From contig CAJJDN010000039.1 in the NCBI GenBank assembly GCA_905182985.1, forward strand, positions 124,001 through 188,000: a stretch of DNA of 64,000 nt, in the 5' to 3' direction. The notes beneath the pieces were generated by a model. It had not been told where the DNA came from. It saw nothing but the letters and a program-made list of their open reading frames with translations, and did no database searches. Source of the stretch: Paramecium sonneborni. Lineage: Eukaryota; Ciliophora; Oligohymenophorea; Peniculida; Parameciidae. Shown piece by piece: positions 36,401 to 48,250 of this stretch; within the stretch, counting starts at the first letter, position 1, and every line of letters starts with the position of its first letter. A program made the translations under genes and the position numbers.

Positions 36401-36785
36401 ACTTACCTTCAATGTAATTATAAAATTATATAAATTAAGTGAAACATCTCTTTTAATAGTCAGTTAAGTTTAATTAAATTATGATTAAACTACCCTTAGT
36501 GGGCATGGAATTTTAGAAAAGAAATTATTAGAAACTCTCACAAAAAGTGTTATTGTTATTAATTTTAAATAATTCATAAAAATAGAAAATCATTAAGATA
36601 GAGCTATTTTCTTGATGAATTTAGGTATTTCTTTTATTAATTATTAAGGAATACCAATTAATGTTGATATAAGTTAAATAGATTTTAGTTCTATTTCTAT
36701 CGATCAAATTGATGAGAGAGCTAAACATTTAAGATCTTATAATAAAAATGATACAGATAAAACAGATTTTGATGAAGATGATTGA
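33433..36785 (+). CDS. RAP-domain (FASTK-like) organelle RNA-binding protein, 1093 aa
   Basis: ATG 33433 to TGA 36783-36785 with introns 33677-33698, 34073-34095 and 36414-36439 (22, 23, 26 nt); 1094 codons exactly. The body is a long array of helical hairpins (for example FNALAQILLKDPKNIPIQK). The last about 100 residues give a RAP domain: TINGINVELYLPSI, then TTLSGHGILEKKLLETLTKS with VIVINFKQF, matching the restriction-endonuclease-like core. RAP/FASTK proteins act on mitochondrial RNA (stability, processing, translation). The N-terminus MNRVIAFSFATYESLVQRL could be a mitochondrial presequence. The C-terminus is acidic (DTDKTDFDEDD). Confidence 0.8.
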
Positions 36786-37002
36786 TATTAGAGTAAAAAT
36801 GATAATTCAAAGTTATTTTATAAATATCTATTAACAAACTATAACTATTCTAATTTCTCTTTTGATTCTATTATTATTTTTTTTGTTTTTATCAATTAAT
36901 ATATATTTAACCTATAAATATCCATTTAAATTATTTGATAAACAAAATCAAAAAAGAAGTATAATTAGTTTTTAAATAAATTATATATTTTGCATAAATA
37001 AA

Positions 37003-37431
37003 TCATGAAAACTTTATGTCATATTTTCTCTATAGCACTTATTATCCTATGTGATCATCTAATTTAGTTAAGCGTTATTGTATTTTAAATATTTCTTTTT
37101 CTAATTACAAATTATCATTCCTAATATTTTCTAATTAAACTATCTGATCTTGCATTTCATGATTATATTCAACAACTTACTATTAAAGCATTTATTTTAG
37201 TTAAAGAATTTGAGGTTCAATTTCATTTTAAATTTCTTCACTTTATGAATTAACTAGTTGATTCATATGAGTAAGATCATCTTAAAGTAATTCACTTTCT
37301 TATTTATAAATTGTAGTTAACTCTTTCATTTTCAATATGTACACTGAATTAGTATGTGCAGAATCAAAACAAGTTAATGTATTGATTGGTCTAAGGGTTT
37401 CTCTTTTTGTAAAAACATCATTTTATTTCAT
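37003..37431 (-). CDS. Coiled-coil protein, 142 aa
   Basis: ATG 37431 to TGA 37003, no intron, 143 codons. After a short N-terminus (QNDVFTKRETLRPINTL) the protein is one continuous heptad coiled coil (ESELLQDDLTHMNQLVNS; QLENIRNDNLQLEKEIFKIQ). No other domain. Function unknown. Confidence 0.75.
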
Positions 37432-37534
37432 ATAAAATAATAAGTTATATAATATAATTTTATAATCGGATAAATTAAGTTCTTTAAAAAGAATGAAAGA
37501 AAATAAAAATGTTTTAAAAAATAAGTTAAAAAAA

Positions 37535-39033
37535 TCAACATTCATATGATTCAATTCCAGGATCTGTATCTGATATTATTTTTGTTAGTGGTTCTATGAA
37601 ACTTGAAGCTAGTTTCGATACTTAGGGATCCTAAAATATCTATGTCAGTAGTTATCTAAGATTTTCATTCTCGTTTTCTACTTTTCTAACTTTCTTTTAT
37701 ATTTCTTCAAATGCATCTTACAATGGACCAATCTTTTCAAGTGCTTCTCTCTTTTTTCTTTAAGATTCATTTGCAGAATTTCTATTTCTACGTACACATT
37801 AGCATTTCTTGCATGAACAATTCTATTCTCCATTATATACACATTTATTCTTTAATTTCTCTATCATTCTCAAATAGTAATTGGAACTATTTTTAATTAT
37901 TTAGGTTTCCTATTTTTCATTAAATTTAGTAATATCTATCATATGACTCTCTAATTAAATTAACATAGGTAATATGTATAAAATTGAACTATTCATTTAA
38001 TTATGTATCTATTTGGTTCTTTTTATAAATTCCTACAAATCTATTACTACATTTGTATCATTAAAAAATATTGTGATTGCTTTTTTCAAAAAGTCTTAAG
38101 TTGTTGCTTTGAAACTACCCATAATTAAAAGATACTAAATTCAATATAAATTATACCTCTTAAAATATTTAATCACTATGTAATTAAGCTGTTTACTTAA
38201 CAGTATTTTCAACTATATCAAAAATTAAATTTGATTTCTTGAAAAAGTTATTCATCAAAATTGTATAATTGTTAAATTACAATAAAAATTATTCTTTAGT
38301 TAATTGTTTTTACTGTTAACTCATTAATTTATATATGAATGTACTCCAAACATCTTCGGTTTCTTTTATTATTAATTAATGCAATTGATAGAAACTTAAC
38401 TATTGACTCACCTATTTATGTTAAGATATCTAGTATTAATACAGTGAATCAAAAAATATATCACAAAAGTCATCTCTAAATAGTAAAAATTAAGAAAAAT
38501 ATTTCAAATTTATTTATCTACTATCTGATAGTTAATCTAATATTTTAATGATGGAAGTACCTCTTTCAAACTCTACTAAAGAAGATCTCAATAATAGAGA
38601 GAGTGTTTTAAACAATGAATTACTCATAGTTATATTCATTGGTTAATTTATGAATTAGGATTTTAGAATTCCTATTTAAGTTTCCTCTCCTTTTAATTAA
38701 TCCAAACCATTAATAATTAAATTCCCTAAGACATTTAGAAAACTAGGTAAATTATTCCCAAATTTATTTTTTATGATCACTACTTCTCCTCTCAACACTT
38801 ATTATTAAAAATATTATGTAATTCTGTTTTAAATCTCAATCAATGGCCATGTTTATCTAATATTGAATTTAAAACTTTATACTTCTCACTAATATTCGAA
38901 GTCGGTTGTAATACAAGGGAGAGCAACTGTTACTTTTTTATAATCTTAACATTATATTAATTTAATTTACTTCTTGATTTTATCTTTGGACCTGATCCTC
39001 TTATTTCACTTTTTCTAATTCTTATTGTTTCAT
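37535..39033 (-). CDS. Cysteine-cluster plus bZIP-like protein, 474 aa
   Basis: ATG 39033 to TGA 37535. Introns of 22, 30 and 22 nt leave 475 codons; the 30-nt one (ends GTGAG) is the weakest and hides an in-frame TGA. The N-terminal 300 residues are helical and Leu/Gln-rich with no family recognised. Near residue 385 is CSCKKCQC, immediately followed by RRNRNSANESQRKKR, which fits a bZIP basic region, then LEKIGPLQDAFEEIQKKV and KVENENENLRQLL as a leucine-zipper-like coil. A DNA-binding nuclear role is inferred. The Cys cluster resembles half of a CXC motif, as in the neighbour at 40427. Confidence 0.65.
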
Positions 39034-39449
39034 TATTGCCTAAAAGTAAAGTTATTATAAAGGATTCATAGTAGTTATTTAAATAATTTTTTTGAATGCT
39101 GATTTAGAGCAAAATACATTTATTTAGAGAAATGCGTACTATTTACTATATATAGTTATTTACATTAAAAGAAAAATTGTTATTTATTGTAATTTCAAAT
39201 AGCGCGTCATTTATCATTAATTATTATAATTTAACATTCAAGAAAAATAAGAAAATATTTTAGTATTTAAGTCTAAACAATAAAACTTAACTTAATCTTC
39301 CTTTATTAAGCATTGTGAAATTAAAATATTTAAATATTAAGTATCAATTTTTTTATATAAGTAGGTATAATTTATATAAAAATTATTTCATTCCACTAAA
39401 AAACTTATTATGTTTAAAAAATTCAAATATTAGAAATTTATAATAAAGA
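39034..39449. other. No gene seen
   Basis: AT-rich interval upstream of the Cys-bZIP gene (minus strand) and of a small plus-strand ORF. Many stops in all frames. Likely contains promoters for both directions. Confidence 0.5.
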
Positions 39450-39635
39450 ATGATTACACCCAATATAAGAAGTCATATATCTGAGATTTTTATTGGTCTA
39501 AAAAAATAAAGAATATTAAGTACAGAATATAATAAATCAAGACCATTTAATAGTATAGAGAAGAAAAATGAAGTTTTTTTCAAATAGATATAAAAGAATG
39601 AAGCCTCCCAATAGAAAAAAAAAGTAGTTTAATGA
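39450..39635 (+). CDS. Small basic protein, 61 aa
   Basis: ATG 39450 to TGA 39633-39635, 62 codons, no intron. Composition is protein-like (RSHISEIFIGLKKQRI, YNKSRPFNSIEKKNE) and Lys-rich at the end (QQKKKVVQ). No motif recognised. It converges with the putative myristoylated protein gene, 119 bp away. Confidence 0.45.
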
Positions 39636-39754
39636 GTATAAAATTTTTCTTATGGCACTGGTTAATTTTTTATGTATTATATCATTAGCTCTTAATTATT
39701 GATTTCTTTCTTATAAAATAGACAAAATTTATATCAAAAAAAGTTAATGATGTT

Positions 39755-40153
39755 TCAACATTGTCTTTTTATAATTTCTTCAGAGGATAAAATATTCATC
39801 TTTAATTATTTGTATAATTATTTTTCATTATGTGCTCCAGTATATTGATTAAACTTATTGGCTTTCTTTTTTGAATGGGATTTCTAAATTTTTTAGAATT
39901 ATTCAGCTCTAAAAATTTCTCTTGAATAAAAAATAGAATTATAGAATATTTGATTTTCAGGAATTCCAATTTATTTTGTGATTGCTAATTGTAGATTATT
40001 ATCACATTATTCGGTTAGTTCATTTGAAAAACAACAATAAGGTTTTTTAGGAATTGGTTCTTGTCCAAGAGTTTTAATTGCTCCTTCTTCTTCTGGAATA
40101 TCAAAATCGTTAGACTCTTTTACATTTTTTAATGATTTGCAAGATGATCCCAT
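39755..40153 (-). CDS. Small protein with N-myristoylation signal, 132 aa
   Basis: ATG 40153 to TGA 39755, no intron, 133 codons. It begins MGSSCKS: Gly2 with Ser at position 7 fits N-myristoylation and Cys5 a neighbouring palmitoylation site, so membrane anchoring is likely. Later features are EEEGAIKTLGQEPIPKKPYC, a basic patch KSHSKKKANKFNQYTG, and a terminal helix ending IIKRQC. No family recognised. Confidence 0.65.
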
Positions 40154-40426
40154 TTTAATATTAGAATTTAATTATTAATGTCGCATTATGTTAGAAATTA
40201 TATTAAAATATAGTAATAAAGTGATATAACTATTTTTAATAAATGAAAAAATAAGAAAGAGATGTGATTATATAATTTATGATTCAAATAAAAAATAGAT
40301 GTTAAAATGAAAATACTTTAATGATAAATTTGAAGATTGTAATCCAAATTGATCAGAAATGACATATTAAATATTTAGATTTATGTTTATTTTAACGCAA
40401 TTAATAATTTTTTCTTAATTTTACTG

Positions 40427-41205
40427 ATGTCTTCATTTGATTAGGAATAACAATTAAGAAAACCTTCAGATGTTACTGCTATCTTTTAAAACTATCCTTA
40501 AGATCAAGAAGAGGATCAATATATCGAGAATTTACCTTTACCTGCCTTACGATAATATAAGTAATAATTTAAATTATAATTCAAGGAGCAATTTTTCAGA
40601 TGAGGAATACTTCATAAATGGAAAGTTGTAAAATTTAGGTGGTAATGAACAAGAATAAGGAATTTTTATAAATATTAATCAAATAGAAGAAAAACTTTAA
40701 ACAAAAAATTTCTAGTCACTTGAATAGGTAGACAATACTAATCAAAATAATCGCTTGTAGGGAAAGAGAATTAGAAGAACTAACAATTATAATGTATATA
40801 TAGCATAAATAAATTTAGGAATTTTTTGATTAACAATTAGATGAATAGAATAAAAATAATTCACCTTGTAAATGTAGTAAATCACATTGTTTATAACTTT
40901 ATTGTGCTTGTTTCCATAGAAATATTGAATGTTCAAAATTATGCAAATGCTATGATTGTCATAATAAATAGGATTATTGTTAAATTAGAAATTAAGCTTT
41001 TGAGAAAGTGAAAATAAAATAATAGAAACTCAAGCATGATAAAGATTTATTTGATAAAACAACTGTATGGGGATGTTAGTGTAAAAAGTCATAATGTAAA
41101 AAAAACTATTGTGAATGTTTCATCAGAAATAAAAAATGCTCATCTTTATGCAAGTGTAAGAATTGTGAAAATAAAAAGAGAATACAAAACTTAAAAAAAT
41201 AGTGA
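40427..41205 (+). CDS. CXC (CRC, tesmin/TSO1/LIN54-type) DNA-binding protein, 242 aa
   Basis: ATG 40427 to TGA 41203-41205 with two 25-nt introns; 243 codons. After an acidic N-terminus come two cysteine-rich CXC motifs: CKCSKSHCLQLYCACFHRN with CSKLCKCYDCHN, and CQCKKSQCKKNYCECFIRN with CSSLCKCKNCEN. They are separated by about 40 residues. Both contain the K-x-S/K-x-C-x3-Y-C core whose Tyr contacts DNA in LIN54. Such proteins bind TTYRAA-like (CHR) sites and control cell-cycle or developmental genes. The conserved linker RNPxAF is replaced by RNQAFEKV, keeping RN-x-AF. Confidence 0.93.
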
Positions 41206-41334
41206 AATGTAAAAATTTATAATACTGATTACTTTTGATTATTTTGATTTAATTATTATATAAAATAATTAAATATAAGTTATTAATATAATGTTTATTT
41301 ATGAAAAGAAGAAAATACATATACCAATAAAATT

Positions 41335-41970
41335 TCAATTTAAAAATTATGACAACCATCTAAACCCTTCAGCATAACCTACTCTGTTTGCTACACTGCA
41401 CATAAATACATCAACAGGTCTTCCATCAATTTCCTTAATATTTTTATTATTTATTTGTTATTTAACATTTATTCCTAAAGCTTATCTTAATTCTTCTTCA
41501 GGCACTGCTCCTGGTTTGTCAATTTTGTTTCCTAAAATTACTATAGGAACCTAAACAAAAATATTAATCATTTTATACCTTTGCTAATTCTGCTGTATTT
41601 AATATTTATTCCAGCTCATCTCTGCTTTCCTTTAATCTTTATGAATCTGCTGAATCAACAAGATAAATAATTCCATCAACTGTTGGAAAATAATTCTTCC
41701 AAGTCTTTCTAACTGCTTAATGTCCTCCTAAATCAAATGCCTTGAATCTAACATTGCCTAAAACTAATTCTTCTGCATGTGGATGTAATGTTGGATCATG
41801 TTACACCATTCTATCATCTTTCAATCTTCTTAAAAGAGTTGTTTTCCCTGCATTATCAAGACTATTAAAATATTAGAATTTTCTAATTACCCCAAAAACA
41901 ATATTTTTGCATTCTTTTTGTAAAGTCCTAAAGAACTCAAAAGACTTTTAAACATGTTTAGAATAAACAT
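41335..41970 (-). CDS. SAR1: SAR1 small GTPase (COPII coat), 192 aa
   Basis: ATG 41970 (a second Met at 41955) to TGA 41335, introns of 29 and 28 nt, 193 codons, normal length. All G boxes are present: [18 protein letters not shown] (P-loop; Asp as in SAR1), switch I with [27 protein letters not shown] (switch II, with His as in SAR1), GNKIDKPGA (NKxD), and the C-terminal [11 protein letters not shown] with [16 protein letters not shown]1 recruits COPII to ER exit sites after GTP loading by SEC12. The N-terminal amphipathic helix is [20 protein letters not shown]. Confidence 0.97.
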
Positions 41971-42316
41971 CTTAATTTGTTATATTTAAAATATTAAAAT
42001 AAAAAACGAAATATTATTTGGATTTGAACAAATTTTTTATTGCATAATAATCGAACACATCATTCTCATAATTTATGTTTAATATTGAAATTATTTCAAT
42101 AATAATTTTACTTTATAAAATTATTTCACTTTATTGTCAACTTATTTCTCATTAAAATATAGATAATTAAAAAATACTAATTAAATATGAAACACTTACA
42201 AATCAGAATTTTCGAAACATTAAATAAAAAGTTTTAATTAATTGTAATATTGAAATTTGTTAAATATATAAAAATCAAAGTAGTTCCATAATTTGTTGAT
42301 TTTAAAGAATTTGTAC

Positions 42317-44347
42317 TCATTTAAGATCATCTTCATCAGTTTCCTCTTCGATAGATATTAAACTATCTAATTTAATATCTTTCTGATTCAATTGTCTCAT
42401 TTTTTTTATTTTTTATAGAATGAACTTAGAAATTTAGTCCAAATTTAACTCTATATCTGGATGGACATTCTAGTTAAGTAAATACTCTTTCATATAATTT
42501 TTTTCAATCTCACTAATGATTTAGAGATCACAAAAATTTTTGAGAGTTTAAAATGCCAATTTGTAATAGGTTTGCATTTTATAAAAAATTAAATTTAATA
42601 TATAAGTTAGCCTCAAATAATCTTATTTAAATCATAATGCATCAGATTGTTATATTACCTGAGCAGTAAATTAAAGATTCCCATATTAAATTTAAATTAT
42701 GGTGTCTGATTTAATTTTGGAACTTAATTATTCGTCAAACCCAACAATGACATTCGGAATATTAAATTGCACTTAAGTATGATGATACTATAAATTACTT
42801 TAATTTTATTTACAATAATTCTTCAATTCATTGATGCCAACAAATTGAGAACATCTAACATCACTTTAATCTTTTTCAATAGAATAATATTTGACTTCTA
42901 CAAAATACTCACAACTCAATGCAATTAAAGTATTCAATATGATAAAATTACTTATAAAAATGTATGCTGGGATAATAATGTAAGGTAATATAAATCCATG
43001 TTTTGAATACATAGGTTCAACTATATTTCCCCAATCTTACATTAATATTTGAAAATATTACCATCTAAAGTCATAATTTAAACAAGAGTATAAAATGAAC
43101 CCCAAAATGATGAAAAATACTCTTATTCTTTTAATCCTGTGTATGCAAAATAATTCGATGTCAATATGCTAGCAATGAACATTAGAATTCCAAATAGCTC
43201 TGTAAATTATGGCATTAATAAAGGTAACATATCTATAGTTCCAACAAAAATTCCTTTAACAGATGGAGTAGTAGCAATTTTTAATAAATTTAGTAGACAA
43301 CCAATTTCAAGGAAAATAAATGAACAAATTAAAGATAAAGGACTAAGATAATTATTAATAAATATACCCAGCTATGAAATGTAGAAGCATCATAGTTTTA
43401 TTCTTTCTTTCTAAATCATAAATTGGCCCCTTCTTTATCATCAATATAATAAAATGTATTGTATACAATCCATCATCTATCAATTCAATTATTAATTCAA
43501 TTGTACTATCTCCATGATCAAAATGTTCAAGTATTGAAATAAATATCCCTCCAAAACTTATTAAGAATACAATATATTCATAATAATTACCAATAATACA
43601 TTTATCAAATAAATTCTATTCTTTAACTAATTCTGATAATATTTATTATTAATGAAGTTCGTAATTAAAAGGATCATCTAAATGATTACCTTTTTTCTCA
43701 AATTATAAAGTTTCAATCAATATACCCATCATTATATTTAAATAGAAATAAGTCATTAAAAGAATATAGATACATAATATAAAATATCCAAATAAATCAT
43801 CTGATTCTCTTCCTATCTAAGCCCAATCATCCAAACTTAAAGCCTATACAAATGTTAATACTGATCTACCAAATGTACCATAAAATATTTTCAATTCTTC
43901 ATCATCATCATAATAAGCAGTTGTTGAATAAGCACATAAACATAAAACAAAAAACATGGTAATTGCCAAATTCTTTATTTCAAACCAAACCAATTTTATT
44001 TCTTAAATCATTCTTTAAGAAAAAGGAAATGTTAAAATACCTAAACTCATAATTATTTATGAAATCCCTAATAAATTGTATTCAACAAATAAATTGGTAA
44101 TACTTATTATTAATGCTATTATAGCCAATACTAAATCACTTAAATTCTTTCTATTATTTACAGCCATTAACAAATAAATTCCAACAAAAATAATATTTTA
44201 CCATCCATTGAATGACAAAAATGAACCAATATAAAATGCAACCATTAATAAAGCTTTACATTTATAACCACCTTTATCAGTTTTTTGGTTAAACTCTTTT
44301 TTTGGAGAATTTTATGATGCATCTACTTAGACATCATATTCGGTCAT
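42317..44347 (-). CDS. Second two-domain ion-channel-like protein, 661 aa, with one in-frame TGA
   Basis: ATG 44347 to TGA 42317, introns of 25 and 20 nt; length fits 662 codons. Two channel-like repeats are seen. Pore I is near residues 165-195 (SVLTFVQALSLDDWAQIGRE), then a helix (FILCIYILLMTYFYLNIMMG). Pore II is near 435-460 (SFWGSFYTLVQIMTLDGNIF), then IIIPAYIFISNFIILNTL. The T-L-D core recalls voltage-gated Na/Ca or CatSper-type filters. No Arg-rich S4 is visible, and the first repeat may lack S1. At 42632-42634 an in-frame TGA interrupts the C-terminal tail (SDAL-stop-FKQDYL) although both sides are protein-like. Either the protein ends there (about 555 aa) or it is read through. Confidence 0.7.
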
Positions 44348-44642
44348 TTCTGTTTCTAATTACATATACTTTATTTATTAAAACATTTATGCTATTTATA
44401 ATATCTATAAACTATATATATAATATATATACGCCATAATATTATTAATAGAAAATAACAATAAGTTCTTAAAACTCTTTCTTATTTTTATTACTTTTAG
44501 TTATTAATCTATAAATAATCTAATTTTTCTCCTTTATATAGGAATTACTTAGGTAGAGAGAAAGTAGATATTAAATTATTATTTCTTGGCATTTTTATTA
44601 TTGTTTAGCATATTCATCAAGCTGCTTGGGTAATGTTAACAT
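44334..44642 (-). CDS. Possible small protein, 102 aa
   Basis: Open frame from ATG 44642 to TGA 44334, 103 codons, overlapping the channel gene start by 14 bp on the same strand. It begins LTLPKQLDEYAKQQQK and later reads KEKNQIIYRLITKSNKNKKE, both protein-like; the final third is low complexity. No family recognised, and the end may really be earlier. Confidence 0.3.
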
Positions 44643-45922
44643 ATCTTATTTTAATTTCACTTAACTAGAAAATTTTTATACTTAGCCTTCACTTGTAAAA
44701 TCAAAATTTTATCAATTTGAAAAAATCTTAAATTCTAAAAATAATAGAGTTTTCCATTTCATTTAAATTTGCCTTATAAAACCTACTTCATAATTTAGTT
44801 AAGATTAATATTAAAATAAATCATAAATCCTTTCAGTATTTTATGCATTAATTCATTAATCAAAATGTGAAACTTACTAATAAATCATTGCTTAATTCTC
44901 TCTTTATTATGCCTATTATCAATTTTTTGTTAATTTAATCATTTTTCCTTTATAATTACTTGTAAAGACAGACGAAAAGCGTTTCATTATTTATATATTT
45001 TTAAATTCTTTAAGTAGGTATTAATTCTTAATTTTTGATTGTTACAAATGATAAGTATTAATTCATAATTTAAAAATCAGATTTTATTATTTTTTTACTA
45101 AATTACGTTGGAAAAATAAAAAAGTGCAAATTCTACTACAAACGCTATCTGATAAAATAGTTCTTATTTTTCAAATAATTATTAATTATGTTTTTAATTA
45201 GTTTATTGTAATTTAGTATTAATAGTCATTAATCCTGCAATTCAATTTAATCTGGCCTGTCACTAAGGCGTTATCTGAAAACTATTAATTTTAATAAATA
45301 ATAGATTCTTTCTTCAATTATTAATTATATAAATTCTAAAATAAAAAAAATTTGAAACTCATCTTTTAATTTATGGATCCTTTTTTAATATGCCTACATA
45401 ATTAATTTTTCTGGATATCATTGTTTCACCTAATTATCTTTGCTCAAAAATTTAATTTTAAAAAATTTTTATCATCCTTTTTTTGAAGGTCTTTAATATT
45501 ATGGGTTTTAGAAACATTTATAAAATAAGTAAGAACTTGTGAAAAATTATCAAAGCCTTCTCAAATTACAAAATTTTAAATCAATTTAGTTTTCCTTGCT
45601 ATTTAATAAATAAAAGTAGATAATTTATATTATTCAAAAATAAAACTAGGTCATCAAATATTTTCACAGTTATTAGCCTTTTTAATTCTATATTTCTTAT
45701 AAATATTTCTTGTATTATTAAAAATATATTGTTTAAAAATATGTATTTAATTAACTTTTAAGACATTAGTCATCGAATTAATTCTATGATCTTTTCGATA
45801 AAACAAACATTCTTATATTTATATCATGATAAATGTGATTAGAAAATTAAAAATTTATACAAAAACAATCAATTTTAAATAGTTTTTTCTACTTAAATAT
45901 CTTAATAAACAATACGTAACAA
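44643..45922. other. Gene-poor interval; no supported gene
   Basis: A plus-strand frame without TGA runs from about 44400 to 45352, then after an A8 run another continues to about 45544. It lacks a start codon, is poor in Asp/Glu/Gly and rich in Ile/Asn/Phe/Lys, so it looks like chance AT-rich sequence or a badly decayed gene. The minus strand shows nothing sustained. Confidence 0.4.
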
Positions 45923-46264
45923 ATGAGAATGGTACAAGAAGACAATAATTTTCCATCATTTAATGAAAACGGAATCTATTTTAAAAATATGCTTTATCAT
46001 TCCAATCAAGGACTAAATAAAATCCTATTAAATTTATATTTTGGATTTTTTATCATTAAATGGTTGATTAGTTTTAAGCAATTTTGTGTATTATTTATAA
46101 TTAATTAATACATCAAGCTAAGCTCAAAATAAGATTATTTAATGAGTTAAAATGAAACTAAATAAGTCTACTTGATTAAATAATTAAACTACTTAGAAAT
46201 GGAAAAAAAATTGAAGTAAAATCAAATACAAAACAAAAATAATTTTATTTTATATAATCGATGA
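45923..46264 (+). CDS. Hypothetical protein with one membrane segment, 113 aa
   Basis: ATG 45923 to TGA 46262-46264, 114 codons, no intron. A hydrophobic stretch near residues 37-62 (LYFGFFIIKWLISFKQF) is flanked by hydrophilic ends, the C-terminal one being a helix (YLIKQLNYLEMEKKLKQN). No family recognised. Confidence 0.45.
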
Positions 46265-46626
46265 ATAAATTTAAGGTCACCATATTCTTTTACTATAAAA
46301 AGAAACAAAAACCTTTTGGATGAAAATAAAAAATAGAGTTTTTTATCTTGATATATCAAAATCGTTTTAAAATTTGTTCTATTTTTGTGTATATATACAT
46401 TGATTCAATACTAAAATCTAAAAAGAAAAAAAAAATATTGAGCATACTCATTAAAAATATAGTTACAGTCACTTATTTTAACTCAATATTCCTCGAATGA
46501 ATAATTTTATATTCTTTCTATATTTTGTGTATATATTCCTTCAATTACTTAGTTCAATTTTATGAGATAGTCTATAAAAACCTTAATTAATTATTTTATA
46601 AATTAGTAATTTAAAAAAAATATAAA
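46265..46626. other. No gene seen
   Basis: 362 bp between convergent genes, AT-rich, with no frame worth calling. Confidence 0.5.
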
Positions 46627-48250
46627 TCAATTTTTTTATTTTAACTCGTTTGCCTTTAAAATAAATGAATTCAATTAATTAATCTCATTCATATTTTTAT
46701 AGAGACGTACTATCAAACCTAAAAATCTTTTAATAAAATTACTGTCATTGTTTAATATCACATAATCATGTGGACTTATAGTCTTTAAAATTCTTCTGAA
46801 ATGTGTACTCTTTTACAATAAAATATACAATTCTGACATAACATCTACTTTAATAATAATGTCAATAAATTCATTTTATTAAACAAAGGATATACAAAGA
46901 AATATTTATATTATTTCGGCTTTGGTCTTACAGAGATGAGTAAAGAAATTTATCATAAAATTATCCAAAGAATTCTCAATTGTGAGTATATCTTTAATTT
47001 CAGACCAAATTTCAAACTTAATTATTTTTTAATCATAGGCCTAGGAATATAATTTTGCATATTTTTTAAAAGTTAATAGAAATGGTTGATTTGTGATTTT
47101 GAATGACTTTTTATAATTAAATTTTGAAAAAACGTATTTCAACTTAATTATGGCTTGATAGATAGAATTTTTATCTTGATTTAATGTTTTATCTAAAATT
47201 AAAATCTATTTCTTTATGAAACTTCTAAAATTGATTTTAAACTTATTTAATCCATTTTCATAATTAACTAGTTTTTATTATAAATTTTGAATCTCTTGTC
47301 TCTTTTTATCAATAATCAAGATGTGTATTAGTTCTGTAATATAACATTCGGAATAACGAATAAGAATTTTTTAAACATGATTGTTATTGATTGATTTTAG
47401 ATCTAAAATTTTATTAACAATTAAATCATCTTATTTTTTTTTTCTGCTTAACAAAAATGTCTCCAAAGATTATCCGTGCACAAAGTAATTTCGAAGAATG
47501 AATTTAAGAGCTTCATAATTGGTTTAAAATTATTTAAATTCTGAATGAATTGAGAGATTACTGAACTTTTATTAAAACTACATGTTTTCTTTATCATAAG
47601 TACATAGCACAAAAGGACTATCAGTAAGTAAAGGTATCAATTATTCTAAAATTTAAATTATGTTTATTCATACCTTATTGGCTATCTTGTGTAGTAAATA
47701 AAAAGGATTATCTAGACTATTAATTTATCTTTAAAATAACATAGAGAAACATTAATCCAATTATAACAGAATACAGTATAGTTTAATAGGATAATGATGG
47801 CTGATAATATTTTGATACTAAAATTTTAATTACAATATTTCCTAATATCTAAATTAACCCAAATTTGAAATCAGAAACCAGAATTATCATTATATTTAAT
47901 AACATTTAATTCTATCCAAATACAAATGCTTCTTGTGGTTCAAATCCATCCTCAACATATTATTACTGTAACATCAAAAAATGATTTATAAACAGCAAAT
48001 AATAATCTACCCATTTTCTTTTGTTATTAAAAATGAAAAATTGAGCCAATAAAACAACTATTGTGAGAAAGAGAAATACAAAAAATCCTACCATCTGATT
48101 CTGAAAAATAAATGTTATACTTCGAAATAAGCAAAGCAAGAAACTGGTTAGATTCAAAGATCTACATGTAGGAAGTGTATACAGATAACGAGAATCTTAA
48201 TACTTTTATTCCAATTTTTCACATCTAAATGTAAGAGTTAATTTATTCAT
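46627..48250 (-). CDS. Membrane protein with large cytosolic helical domain, 531 aa
   Basis: ATG 48250 to TGA 46627 with one 28-nt intron; 532 codons exactly. The N-terminus has about four membrane helices in residues 40-170 (VGFFVFLFLTIVVLLAQFF; YYLLFINHFLML; MIILVSDFKFGLIQILG; TILYSVIIGLMFLYVIL). After the intron comes a soluble, Lys/Ile/Phe-rich helical region without Cys clusters or recognisable catalytic motifs. The layout resembles membrane-anchored sensory proteins of ciliates, but no kinase or cyclase signature is present. Function unknown. Confidence 0.7.

Noticed and set aside
44400..45352. A 270-codon plus-strand frame without TGA
   Set aside because: No start codon, very few acidic residues or glycine, and high Ile/Asn/Phe/Lys content, as expected for chance open frames in AT-rich DNA when TGA is the only stop.
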